64,000 nt of DNA, from NCBI RefSeq assembly GCF_001434665.1, contig NZ_AZDG01000001.1:163885-227884 (forward strand), in the 5' to 3' direction. Shown here in pieces: positions 35,546 through 43,371 of the stretch (position 1 is its first letter; each line of letters starts with the position of its first letter). A program made the translations under genes and the position numbers. Source of the DNA: Companilactobacillus tucceti DSM 20183 (GTDB lineage: Bacteria > Bacillota > Bacilli > Lactobacillales > Lactobacillaceae). The notes below the pieces were generated by a model that did no database searches, was not told the DNA's origin, and saw only the letters and a program-made list of their open reading frames with translations.

Positions 35546-36100
35546 ATGTCACAAGAAAAATCAGGTTTTACTAATATCCAAACGTTAGACCCTAGTATTA
35601 TTGTTGACTTAAGATATGCGACCACAAATAATTTTACAGGACAAGTTGTCTATGATTTTACAACGGCAATAGCTAGAACAGGTACAGCAAAAAAGTTAGC
35701 TAAAGCAAGTTCAGACCTTAAGGAACAAGGTTATAGATTAAAAGTTTGGGATGCATACCGCCCCGTTTCTGCGCAGGAAAGGTTGTTTGAAGTTTATCCA
35801 GATCCTTCATTTGTAGCAAAACCCAATCCTAATTTTTCGCATCAAAAAGGTGTTACGTTTGATTTAACTATTTGTGATTTGGAAGGGAATGAAATGCCAA
35901 TGCAAACAGAGTTTGATAATTTTACTTCAGCGGCTTTCAGGAATGCCAAAAGAGAAGCAATTCATGACAAAAATTATCAAATTTTGAATAATGCCATGAT
36001 CAAAGCGGGCTTTGTAGGATATGAAAATGAGTGGTGGGATTATCGTGATAATGAGATGGATTCATATGGTCCAGCCAGTGCTGATCCTAATGAGTATTAA
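35546..36100 (+). CDS. VanX-family D-Ala-D-Ala dipeptidase
   Basis: 184 residues behind GGAGGG. M15D peptidase features: VDLRYATTNNF, the stabilising Arg in WDAYRPVSAQ, and the zinc motif SHQKGVTFDLT (His and Asp). In VanX the third ligand lies in EWWH; here the site reads EWWDYRD, an Asp in place of His. The enzyme would cleave D-Ala-D-Ala, fitting the D-Lac-terminated peptidoglycan of many lactobacilli. The substitution leaves activity open. Confidence 0.88.
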   Translation: MSQEKSGFTNIQTLDPSIIVDLRYATTNNFTGQVVYDFTTAIARTGTAKKLAKASSDLKEQGYRLKVWDAYRPVSAQERLFEVYPDPSFVAKPNPNFSHQKGVTFDLTICDLEGNEMPMQTEFDNFTSAAFRNAKREAIHDKNYQILNNAMIKAGFVGYENEWWDYRDNEMDSYGPASADPNEY

Positions 36101-36186
36101 TTTTTACTTCACAATGTTAAAAGAATGTGATTAATAGTACAATTAACTCATAGTGTTAAAAATATAATAAGTGAAGGAAGTTAAAT

Positions 36187-36687
36187 ATGAGTTCAATTGA
36201 CTGTTCAAGAACCTTGTCTATCAGTAATCATCGAGTATTTTCATCAGATCTTAATGAGCATAATACTGTATTTGGTGGTAAGATCCTTTCGACGATCGAT
36301 GATAATTCCTCAATTCCAGCATCTAGAGTTGCTAGAATTGAAACAGTCACCGCTTCAATAGATCAAGTTAATTTCATTTTACCTTTTAAACTTCAAGACT
36401 CCATGTGTACTGAATCGTATGTTTCAGGTGTAGGTAGTCGGTCAATTGAGGTATTTACGAAAATTATCGGTGAACATTTAAAAACAGGCGAAAGATTTTT
36501 AGGATTGACATGTTTTTCAACTTTTGTTGTTATAGATAAAAATATTGAGTTACCAAGTATTCACCCTGATAATCCAGAAGCAGAATATGTTTGCCAAGGA
36601 TACAAAAAGCGTCAGGATGAAAGAATGAAGAAACTGCTTACACAAGAAAAGTTTAATGAGAATATAAGTTTAGATTTTCCTTGGTAA
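36187..36687 (+). CDS. Acyl-CoA thioesterase, hotdog fold
   Basis: 166 residues. NEHNTVFGGKILSTIDD is the standard YciA/YkhA hotdog signature with the catalytic Asp, and TASIDQVNF and GVGSRSIEV follow. It hydrolyses acyl-CoA thioesters in the cytosol. Its stop abuts, without a gap, the end of the convergent TMEM175-like gene. Confidence 0.92.
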   Translation: MSSIDCSRTLSISNHRVFSSDLNEHNTVFGGKILSTIDDNSSIPASRVARIETVTASIDQVNFILPFKLQDSMCTESYVSGVGSRSIEVFTKIIGEHLKTGERFLGLTCFSTFVVIDKNIELPSIHPDNPEAEYVCQGYKKRQDERMKKLLTQEKFNENISLDFPW

Positions 36688-37257
36688 TTATACTTTTCTC
36701 AGTATAAAAGCTACTGTCGAACGTATAAATAAGCTTAAAATTACTAATATTAATAAGCTAGGTGGGTAAATTCCACCTATTAATAAGTAACCAAAACTAC
36801 TGATCAGCATAATCAATGCTGATCTTTTTTCTTCTAAATCATGTTTATTAATTTGTGTGCTATCAATTAAAATCAATCTAAATAACAAATATTGGAAGAA
36901 ATTAGCGGAAGTCAGTATTAGAGCAAAAGTAATGACAGTAATTTTTGAGAATAAATTATTATTTAACCAAGCAGTAGCAAATGGTATTAAAGAAACGGTT
37001 GTTAAAAAGCACATATTTAAAATCATAAGATGACTCTTGACTTCTTTAATTGAGTTAAACATTTCTTGATGAAAAAACCAATACTGAGAAACCACGTCAA
37101 CACTGATTAAATAAATGATAATTTCTTTTATTAATTGATGTATTGATGTTGCTGATACTGACTCTGGAACTTTTATATTTAAGACCATAATTGTTAATAC
37201 AACAGCAAATATTCCATCCGAAATGGCATCTAATCTGCTCTTAGAATTTTTAAACAT
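36688..37257 (-). CDS. TMEM175-family (DUF1211) potassium channel-like protein
   Basis: 189 residues from ATG 37257 behind GAGGTG (the GTG within it is not the start). Six membrane helices. The first contains SRLDAISDGIFAVVLTIMV, matching the family motif RxxxxSDGxxxxxxT that lines the potassium pore. Bacterial members form tetrameric K+ channels. Convergent with the thioesterase gene with no terminator visible between them. Confidence 0.87.
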   Translation of the reverse strand: MFKNSKSRLDAISDGIFAVVLTIMVLNIKVPESVSATSIHQLIKEIIIYLISVDVVSQYWFFHQEMFNSIKEVKSHLMILNMCFLTTVSLIPFATAWLNNNLFSKITVITFALILTSANFFQYLLFRLILIDSTQINKHDLEEKRSALIMLISSFGYLLIGGIYPPSLLILVILSLFIRSTVAFILRKV

Positions 37258-37296
37258 AATTGACACCTCGTACGTAGAATCTTACTACCTATCGTC

Positions 37297-37310
37297 TAGA
37301 TGTGCATCTA
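37297..37310. promoter_or_regulatory. Inverted repeat between TMEM175-like gene and usp
   Basis: TAGATG TG CATCTA, perfect 6-bp arms, in the divergent gap. Its centre ATGTGCAT is shared with the inverted repeat at 3685-3702. Regulator unknown. Confidence 0.4.
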
Positions 37311-37395
37311 ACTTGACTATTGACTAATTAGTGATTTCTTGTTAATGATACTTCGATTATATAGTCTTTTATTAAAAGACTAGGAGGAGATAACT

Positions 37396-37824
37396 ATGTT
37401 TAAGACAATTTTGATAGCGTTAGATGGTAGTCCAGTATCGTTTAGAGCTTTAGAGATGGGAATGGAGATGGCAAAGAAATTTGATTCTAAGATTGTTGCC
37501 ACTTCAATTGTTAATGTCGATAATCTTCCCGTAAATGTGGGTGTAGATTATATGCCGGATTTGGTTCATGATGTTAAAAAGCAAAATAATCAAATACTAA
37601 GAACTGCAGAACGTCAACTGGTAAATTCAAAGATGTTTTATGAGATTGTTTCAAGAGAAGGTGACCCAAAGTCCTTAATAGCAAAAGTAATTCCTGACAA
37701 TATTAATGCTGATTTAATTATTATGGGAAAAACAGGAAAGGGTATGATGACTAAAATATTTATGGGATCAGTTGCCAGGTATGTTTCTGAGAATTCAGAA
37801 CTTCCTGTTTTATTGGTAAATTGA
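37396..37824 (+). CDS. Universal stress protein, UspA family
   Basis: 142 residues behind AGGAGG. Starts FKTILIALDGSPVS and contains the ATP-binding loop MGKTGKGMMTKIFMGSVA, so an ATP-binding Usp. Cytoplasmic stress-response protein of undefined mechanism. Confidence 0.94.
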   Translation: MFKTILIALDGSPVSFRALEMGMEMAKKFDSKIVATSIVNVDNLPVNVGVDYMPDLVHDVKKQNNQILRTAERQLVNSKMFYEIVSREGDPKSLIAKVIPDNINADLIIMGKTGKGMMTKIFMGSVARYVSENSELPVLLVN

Positions 37825-37828
37825 AAGA

Positions 37829-37909
37829 GTGCCACAAAAGGTGGTCTGCCACGGGAGCATAGCCTAGAGGTTGCAGCCTTTTGTGGCACGTTTAGGATGT
37901 AAAAGTTTG
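37829..37909 (+). repeat. Dispersed repeat family B, copy 1 (internal deletion)
   Basis: Outer arms GTGCCAC/GTGGCAC enclose AAAAGGTGGTCTGCCACGGG and GAGGTTGCAGCCTTTT. A GTTTAGGATGTAAAAGTTT tail follows. Compared with copies at 50435-50565 and 59163-59294 it lacks the middle stem (about 50 nt). The arms differ in sequence from the other copies yet still pair. Confidence 0.8.
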
Positions 37910-37938
37910 TAACTACAAAATTCATCATAATCGTGAAG

Positions 37939-38037
37939 TGATACACAACTTTTCCGATTAAAATAAATGACTCCACCAATCCAATTTTGGATTGATGGAG
38001 TCATTTGTTTTAATACTTGAAAGCTAAACGTGTATCA
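37939..38037 (-). repeat. Dispersed hairpin repeat family A, copy 3 (inverted)
   Basis: Read on the minus strand: TGATACAC ... AGCTTTCAAGTATTAAAACAAAT, apical GACTCCATCAATCC/GGATTGGTGGAGTC, then ATTTATTTTAATCGG ... GTGTATCA. Outer arm and tip stem differ from copy 1 but pair internally. It lies between convergent uspA-like and pgpA-like genes, next to repeat B copy 1. Confidence 0.8.
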
Positions 38038-38049
38038 TTGCATTTTCTT

Positions 38050-38577
38050 TTATTTAGCTTCGTTAGATAGTAATTCTTGAACAGCCTCTTCATTATGTGC
38101 TAGCCAGCCACATGCAGCAGCAGCTATAGCGCCAACTAAATCATCTAGGAAAACATTAATTTTTCCGGTAGACTTGTCATTTAGTTTTGATAAAATACCG
38201 TGTTTTAATTTATCAACATAACCATAGTTTGTTACAGAAACTGATCCATAAAGACTGGCTAGAGTTATTGCCATATTTTCATCAATGCCATATGTTGATT
38301 CATCAGTTTCCATAATTCGTTGCATAGGAGATGATAGTAATCCCTTTTCTGCAAGAACATCTAGCTCAATACCTGTCATAATGGCATTTTGAGCCTCACG
38401 TTTATGGAGGACTTTGTTGATAGCGTGGATTGCCAATTCTTCATCTAGTCCATCTACATAATCTTTTTCTAAGAATATAACTATTTCTGCAATATCTTTT
38501 AGATGCACGCCACGTTCTTTTAAATTTCTAACAATGTGGTTGTAATATTCTTGATCCTGTTGTTTGAATGATGTCAA
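38050..38577 (-). CDS. Phosphatidylglycerophosphatase A-family protein
   Basis: 175 residues from TTG 38577, chosen because GAGGGAG lies 8-10 nt upstream; an ATG at 38616 would overlap the preceding gene by 19 nt and lacks a site. The sequence matches the YutG/PgpA family (IAEIVIFLEKDYV; conserved VFLDDLVGAIAAAACGW at the C terminus). PgpA dephosphorylates phosphatidylglycerophosphate, but the soluble YutG-type members are less well defined. It follows the HD-domain gene closely, likely as an operon. Confidence 0.82.
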   Translation of the reverse strand: MTSFKQQDQEYYNHIVRNLKERGVHLKDIAEIVIFLEKDYVDGLDEELAIHAINKVLHKREAQNAIMTGIELDVLAEKGLLSSPMQRIMETDESTYGIDENMAITLASLYGSVSVTNYGYVDKLKHGILSKLNDKSTGKINVFLDDLVGAIAAAACGWLAHNEEAVQELLSNEAK

Positions 38578-38597
38578 AATTAAACACTCCCTCAGGT

Positions 38598-39254
38598 TTA
38601 TTTTTCGCCGTTCCATTCATTCTTAAATTCATTTAAAAATTCCATCATGAACTCTTGGCGTCTTTCAGCTATTTTTATAGCAGTATCTGTATTCATCATA
38701 TCTCTTAATTTGATTAATTTCTCGTAAAAATGGTTGATAATAGTTTCGTTGCTTAAATTTCTATATTCTTTTTTATCCATATTGACCCTAGGTTGAACCG
38801 CAGGATCATAGATAACTTGTGCGTTTGCACCACCGTAATAAATGGCTCTAGTAATTCCGATTGCGCCAATGGCATCTAAACGATCAGAATCTTGGACGAT
38901 TTGTCCAGCTAGAGAAAGTTTTGGAGGATTTTTACTTAATGTTTTACTAAATGATAAATTATGAGTTATATATATAATTTCGTCAATTTGTTTGTCTGTT
39001 AATTCAATGTTTTTAAGAAAGCTGGCTGTCTCATTTTCCGATTTTTTTGGGTCATCAACTAATTTGTCATCAGCGACATCGTGTAAGTAAGCGGCGCCGT
39101 AAGTAATAAGTGGGTCTGCTTTTTCAGTCAAAAGGATCTTGTCGACATTTTTAATAACACGTTCAATATGGTCAAAGTTATGCCCAGTAGTATCATTATG
39201 CATTTTTTTGAATGCAAAATTTTTAATTTCTTTTATTTGCTGTTTTAGTTCCAT
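38598..39254 (-). CDS. HD-domain phosphohydrolase (YpgQ/YedJ-like)
   Basis: 218 residues. Metal-binding residues are in GHNFDHIERV, AAYLHDVADDK and QDSDRLDAIGAIGI, the pattern of YpgQ/YedJ HD hydrolases that cleave nucleotide substrates. Co-oriented with the PgpA-like gene downstream. Confidence 0.9.
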   Translation of the reverse strand: MELKQQIKEIKNFAFKKMHNDTTGHNFDHIERVIKNVDKILLTEKADPLITYGAAYLHDVADDKLVDDPKKSENETASFLKNIELTDKQIDEIIYITHNLSFSKTLSKNPPKLSLAGQIVQDSDRLDAIGAIGITRAIYYGGANAQVIYDPAVQPRVNMDKKEYRNLSNETIINHFYEKLIKLRDMMNTDTAIKIAERRQEFMMEFLNEFKNEWNGEK

Positions 39255-39363
39255 AATTATCTCCTGTTTTTATATAAATATCTTATCAAATATGAAATAT
39301 ATTTAGAATTAATAGTGATAGAGTATAAGTGTAACTAATTAAGTAAATTTGGGAGGACTAGTA

Positions 39364-39927
39364 ATGAATTACATTAACAAAGAATTACCTGATTTTGATG
39401 TTAAAGCTTACCATAATGGTGAGTTGGTGAATTATAAGAAGAGTGATCTTTTAGGAAAATGGTCAATTTTATTTTTCTATCCAGCTGATTTCTCTTTTGT
39501 TTGTCCAACCGAACTTGAAGATCTAGAAAGTTCGTACTCAGAATTTAAGAAAAACAATGCAGAGGTTTATTCTGTTTCTGTCGATAGTGAGTTTTCACAT
39601 ATGTCGTGGGCTCAAAATACAGAGACTATTAGTAAACTAGAATATCCAATGCTATCAGATCAAAAACATGAATTGGCTGATTTCTTCGATTTAATTGAAG
39701 AAGATAGTGGACGTGCATATCGTGGAGTATTCATTATTAATCCTGAAGGAATTATCAAATCATATACGATTAATGCTATGGGTATTGGACGTAACGCTCA
39801 AGAGATCCTTAGAACTTTACAAGCTGCACAATTTGTTGCTGAAAATGGCGATAATGTTTGTCCTGCTAACTGGCATCCCGGGGAAAAGACAATTAAACCA
39901 GGGGCTGACCTTGTAGGTAAAATTTAA
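39364..39927 (+). CDS. ahpC: Alkyl hydroperoxide reductase subunit C, peroxiredoxin
   Basis: 187 residues from ATG 39364 behind GGGAGG; a GTG-type extension to 39349 lacks a site. Peroxidatic Cys in DFSFVCPTELEDL and resolving Cys in NVCPANWHPGEKTI, so a 2-Cys AhpC reducing peroxides. ahpF is not adjacent, so the reductant may be encoded elsewhere. Confidence 0.95.
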   Translation: MNYINKELPDFDVKAYHNGELVNYKKSDLLGKWSILFFYPADFSFVCPTELEDLESSYSEFKKNNAEVYSVSVDSEFSHMSWAQNTETISKLEYPMLSDQKHELADFFDLIEEDSGRAYRGVFIINPEGIIKSYTINAMGIGRNAQEILRTLQAAQFVAENGDNVCPANWHPGEKTIKPGADLVGKI

Positions 39928-39935
39928 ATTAATTT

Positions 39936-39962
39936 AAAAGCCGGAAATCCTCCGGCTTTTTT
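39936..39962 (+). terminator. ahpC terminator
   Basis: AAAGCCGG pairs with CCGGCTTT around AAATCCT, followed by a T-run. Confidence 0.93.
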
Positions 39963-40121
39963 AATTATCCATATATTGTGCCTGATACACAGTTTACCAC
40001 TTCATATGGTATATTTAATCTTTAAAAAATTTATACAGTGATAAATTTTATATAACTCCTTGTGCCCCTAAGTATATTCAAATTCGATAAAATAATCACA
40101 AAATAAATTGTTTAAAAAGGC

Positions 40122-40297
40122 TTGATTTGGGTATGGGTGTTAGTGGTATGATTTTAACCGTTGTCTGTCAGGTGAACAGACGTTTGATTGTATGGACCGA
40201 TTTATTTTATATATCCTAGGTTAATTTAATGAAGTTCTGTCACCAATTCGAGGGGGAATGTTTTTGATGCATTCTCAAAATGAGGAGAAGATTTTTT
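40122..40297 (+). promoter_or_regulatory. Structured leader of pnuC, possible riboswitch
   Basis: An extended -10 promoter (TTGATT 40122-40127, TGGTATGAT ending 40152, 19-nt spacer) starts a leader of about 140 nt. At its 5' end GTCTGT (40163) pairs with ACAGAC (40176-40181), leaving loop CAGGTGA. The loop GGTGA can pair with TCACC at 40240-40244, forming a pseudoknot just before an AGGGGG sequence. NAD-related riboswitches are known upstream of pnuC in Lactobacillales, but I cannot confirm that this is one. The rest of the 335-bp gap is featureless. Confidence 0.5.
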
Positions 40298-41041
40298 ATG
40301 ACGAGTATTTTCAGCCCCAAGTGGTACGTTGAACAAATGAAACATTGGAGTTTCAAGAGCTATATGCTTCTTATGTTTGGTTTAGGTGCTATCACTGCTT
40401 CAACACTTTCAAGCCACATCACAACCATTGCGATCCTAACTTGGTTTGCAGGTGTGCTTGGATTTACATGTACAGTAGCTATTACAAATGCTAAACCTTT
40501 AAATGGTGTTTTAGGTCTAGTTTCAGCTTTGATCTATATCATTGTAGCTATAAATGCTAAAAACTTTGCTGACGTTGTTTTACAAGCTAGTTATATTGTA
40601 CTTTTAGATATTCCAGTTTTAATTAGTCCACAATGGGCTAAGGATGCTGAAAAACATATTCATGGATTAACAGCTCCCAAATGGTTGTTAACGGCATTAT
40701 TCTTCTTTGCATCATGGGGATTACTATATTTGATGGATACACAGATCTTTATTAGTCCAAGACCAATTATTGATTCAGTTGCTAGTGCTATTGGTTTTAC
40801 TGGTGCATTGTTGTGTACATTACGTTTCCGTGAACAATATTATTTCTGGACAGCACAAGGTGTTATGTCAATTGTTTTATGGGGAGTTACTGCTATGCAA
40901 GGTGACGCAAGTCCTGTATTGTTCCTAACATATATTATGTACTTTATGAATGATATGATTGCATTCTTTGATTCACATACACATTGGTTCCATAAACCAG
41001 CCGCTGTAAATGAAGAAAAACTTCAAGAACAAGCAGATTAA
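40298..41041 (+). CDS. pnuC: PnuC nicotinamide riboside transporter
   Basis: 247 residues from ATG 40298 behind GAGGAG. About seven membrane helices, with the PnuC features TWFAGVLGFTCTVAITN near the second helix and LRFREQYYFWTAQGVMSI in the fourth region. It takes up nicotinamide riboside for NAD synthesis, an essential route in lactobacilli lacking de novo NAD synthesis. Confidence 0.93.
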   Translation: MTSIFSPKWYVEQMKHWSFKSYMLLMFGLGAITASTLSSHITTIAILTWFAGVLGFTCTVAITNAKPLNGVLGLVSALIYIIVAINAKNFADVVLQASYIVLLDIPVLISPQWAKDAEKHIHGLTAPKWLLTALFFFASWGLLYLMDTQIFISPRPIIDSVASAIGFTGALLCTLRFREQYYFWTAQGVMSIVLWGVTAMQGDASPVLFLTYIMYFMNDMIAFFDSHTHWFHKPAAVNEEKLQEQAD

Positions 41042-41048
41042 TATTTTT

Positions 41049-41088
41049 AAAAAGTTCATTTTTGTTAACGCAAAGATGGACTTTTTTT
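41049..41088 (+). terminator. pnuC terminator
   Basis: AAAAAGTTCAT pairs with ATGGACTTTTT, then a T-run. Confidence 0.82.
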
Positions 41089-41146
41089 GTTCCCTAATTG
41101 TCAATTTTAGTTTAGAATTTATTAAAATTGAAAAAAGGATATAAAA

Positions 41147-42055
41147 ATGAAAAAGGGATTAAAAATATTTTTAGTAGTTTTAATTGGTATTTTACTTGCT
41201 GCCGATTTAGGTGGAGGCGCCTATTTGTTTAATTTTGCTTTTAAAAAGGGTAATTATAGTAGCAAAGATGCCAATATGGAATTAAAGGGAAATGACAAAT
41301 GGTTTGCTTCACAAAAACAAACTATTTGGACAGAAAAATCAAAAGATGGTTTAAAGTTAAAGGCACGTTATTTACCAGCAACCAAGAAGACTAATAAAAC
41401 TGTGGTAGTTATTCATGGGTATGGTAGTGCCAGCAAGTACATGGGATCTTTTGTTAAAATCTTTCATGAGGCAGGTTATAATGTCTTAGCTCCAGATAAT
41501 CGTTCTTTTGGGATGAGTGAAGGGGAATACGCAGGCTATGGGTGGTCAGATCGTAAAGATATTACAGGTTGGATCAATCGAATTAATAAGAAGGATCCTC
41601 ACTCACAAATAGGGATGTACGGTATTAGTATGGGTGCGGCAACTGTTATGTATACATTAGGAGAACATCCCAAAAATGTAGATTTTGCGATTGCTGATTG
41701 CGGTTATTCAACAATATCTGGTGAGTTGAACTATCAGTTAAAAGAAATGTTTAATTTACCTAGTTTTCCATTAGTTCAGACAGCAGCTATTTATTCGAAG
41801 ATATTTGCGGGATACAATTTTTATCAAGCTGATACAAAGAATACGTTGAAGAATAATCATGTACCACTATTCATTATCCATGGCTCAAAAGATACTTTTG
41901 TACCAGTATCTAATGCATATATCAATTATAAAAATGCCAATGATTCTAAGAAATTATGGATTGTTAAAGATGCTGAACATGGAAAGGCATATAAAACAGA
42001 TAAAAGAGAGTACACTCATAAAGTTGATGATTTTGCTCAAAAGTATTTCAAATAA
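41147..42055 (+). CDS. Membrane-anchored alpha/beta hydrolase
   Basis: 302 residues. One N-terminal membrane helix (about residues 5-28), then a hydrolase domain with HGYGSASKYM, nucleophile elbow GISMGAA, acid region HGSKDTFVP and catalytic His in DAEHGKAY. The likely extracellular orientation suggests an esterase or peptidase-like role at the cell surface. Substrate unknown. Confidence 0.9.
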   Translation: MKKGLKIFLVVLIGILLAADLGGGAYLFNFAFKKGNYSSKDANMELKGNDKWFASQKQTIWTEKSKDGLKLKARYLPATKKTNKTVVVIHGYGSASKYMGSFVKIFHEAGYNVLAPDNRSFGMSEGEYAGYGWSDRKDITGWINRINKKDPHSQIGMYGISMGAATVMYTLGEHPKNVDFAIADCGYSTISGELNYQLKEMFNLPSFPLVQTAAIYSKIFAGYNFYQADTKNTLKNNHVPLFIIHGSKDTFVPVSNAYINYKNANDSKKLWIVKDAEHGKAYKTDKREYTHKVDDFAQKYFK

Positions 42056-42079
42056 AAAGACGGCCTGGGCCGCCTTTTT
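42056..42079 (+). terminator. Terminator after alpha/beta hydrolase gene
   Basis: A short GC-rich hairpin, GACGGCC with GGCCGCC, is followed by six T. It lies between this gene and a convergent one. Confidence 0.75.
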
Positions 42080-42083
42080 TAGT

Positions 42084-42461
42084 TTATAAGGTAAATGTAT
42101 CCTGATAATCATCGACATTGTTATGGTATTTTACAGATACGGTATTTATCAATTCAACAGGTACGTGTCGTACTTGTTTGGGATTTATTTTAGTGTTTAC
42201 TAAACCGTTAAATTCTTCATCATTGAATAAAATTGAATCAATTATTGCTGAAGATTTACCAGTGTTTTTAATTAATATATTATTATTAGAATAAGTTACA
42301 TTTAGATAAGGACGCTGATTTAACTGAATTAAATTATTTTGTTGTTTTATTGAATTATTGACTTTAAAGATATTAATTGATATCAAGATGATACCTACTA
42401 TTAAAGATACGGCTATTACAATTAAAGAAATAGAAATAGTGAATTGATTGAATAATGTCAT
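42084..42461 (-). CDS. Hypothetical single-span membrane protein
   Basis: 125 residues with one N-terminal membrane helix (about 10-31) and an outward domain of about 90 residues containing LNQRPYLNVTYS and NTGKSSAIIDSI, which recalls small beta-sandwich domains. No family recognised. Convergent with the hydrolase, divergent from traX-like. Confidence 0.7.
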   Translation of the reverse strand: MTLFNQFTISISLIVIAVSLIVGIILISINIFKVNNSIKQQNNLIQLNQRPYLNVTYSNNNILIKNTGKSSAIIDSILFNDEEFNGLVNTKINPKQVRHVPVELINTVSVKYHNNVDDYQDTFTL

Positions 42462-42567
42462 GTTTGACTCCTTACGATTTTGTAAGCTACTCGAACATAT
42501 CTGAAAGCTCTATTTACTCTCTTCTATTTATCAATAATAATATTAATGATAGATAGAGGAGAGATAA

Positions 42568-43314
42568 ATGCAAAAGTTTACCTATGATCGAGAAGTTTTT
42601 AAAATTATATTAATGCTACTTATGGTATTAGACCATATACCATATTTTATTTCACCATATTTGGCAGATACTTTCCACCTAGTTACTAGAGTTGTAGCGG
42701 TTGGTTTTGGATATTTAGTAATTGAGGGTTTGAGATATACCCATAGTAAAAGAAATTATTTGTTAAGACTACTTAGTTGGGGAATTTTCATGGCGGTTGG
42801 GAATTTTGCTATGAATCAGTTTTTAAAACCTGAATATAAAATGTCCATTTTAGGTGATAATATTTTCCTAACTTTAGCATTAGGAGCCGCATTAGTAATG
42901 CTTTGGAATTCAGATAGTCGCCGAAATAAGTTTATTTCCTTTACATTATTGCTTATTGGGTGTGTTCCCCTATTAGAGGGTAGTTACTTATTACTACCAT
43001 TCATGTTTATTACTAATCTTACTTATGACGATTCTAAAAGAAGAGATTTATCTTATTTAGTCTTAGCTTTCTTTTTTTCCATAATTGAGATGTCGATGAC
43101 TTTACCAGTTATCGACTTCAGTAACTGGGTAAACATTTACGACGGAATTGCCATGAATGCTAGTAGTATGTTCTTTATTTTGATTATACCAATGCTTCAT
43201 TTATATAATGGCAGACAAGGCAAGATAGGAAAGAACTTTAAGTATCTATTTTATATCTTTTATCCAGCTCATCTTTGGATAATACATATTTTAGCCAACT
43301 ATATGATCAAATAA
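42568..43314 (+). CDS. TraX-family membrane protein
   Basis: 248 residues behind GAGGAGAG. About eight membrane helices, starting KIILMLLMVLDHIPYF and ending LFYIFYPAHLWIIHIL, the typical TraX ends. TraX proteins are membrane acyltransferase-like and were first known for pilin acetylation. In Firmicutes the substrate is unknown. No conjugation genes are near. Confidence 0.87.
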   Translation: MQKFTYDREVFKIILMLLMVLDHIPYFISPYLADTFHLVTRVVAVGFGYLVIEGLRYTHSKRNYLLRLLSWGIFMAVGNFAMNQFLKPEYKMSILGDNIFLTLALGAALVMLWNSDSRRNKFISFTLLLIGCVPLLEGSYLLLPFMFITNLTYDDSKRRDLSYLVLAFFFSIIEMSMTLPVIDFSNWVNIYDGIAMNASSMFFILIIPMLHLYNGRQGKIGKNFKYLFYIFYPAHLWIIHILANYMIK

Positions 43315-43335
43315 AATTTATAAAAGTTGTTGTCC

Positions 43336-43371
43336 AAAAAAGCAATGCCAATTATTCGGCATTGCTTTTTT
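43336..43371. terminator. Bidirectional terminator, overlaps antiporter stop
   Basis: AAAAAGCAATGCC pairs with GGCATTGCTTTTT. The stop codon and last codons of the leftward antiporter gene lie inside the hairpin. Confidence 0.92.
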
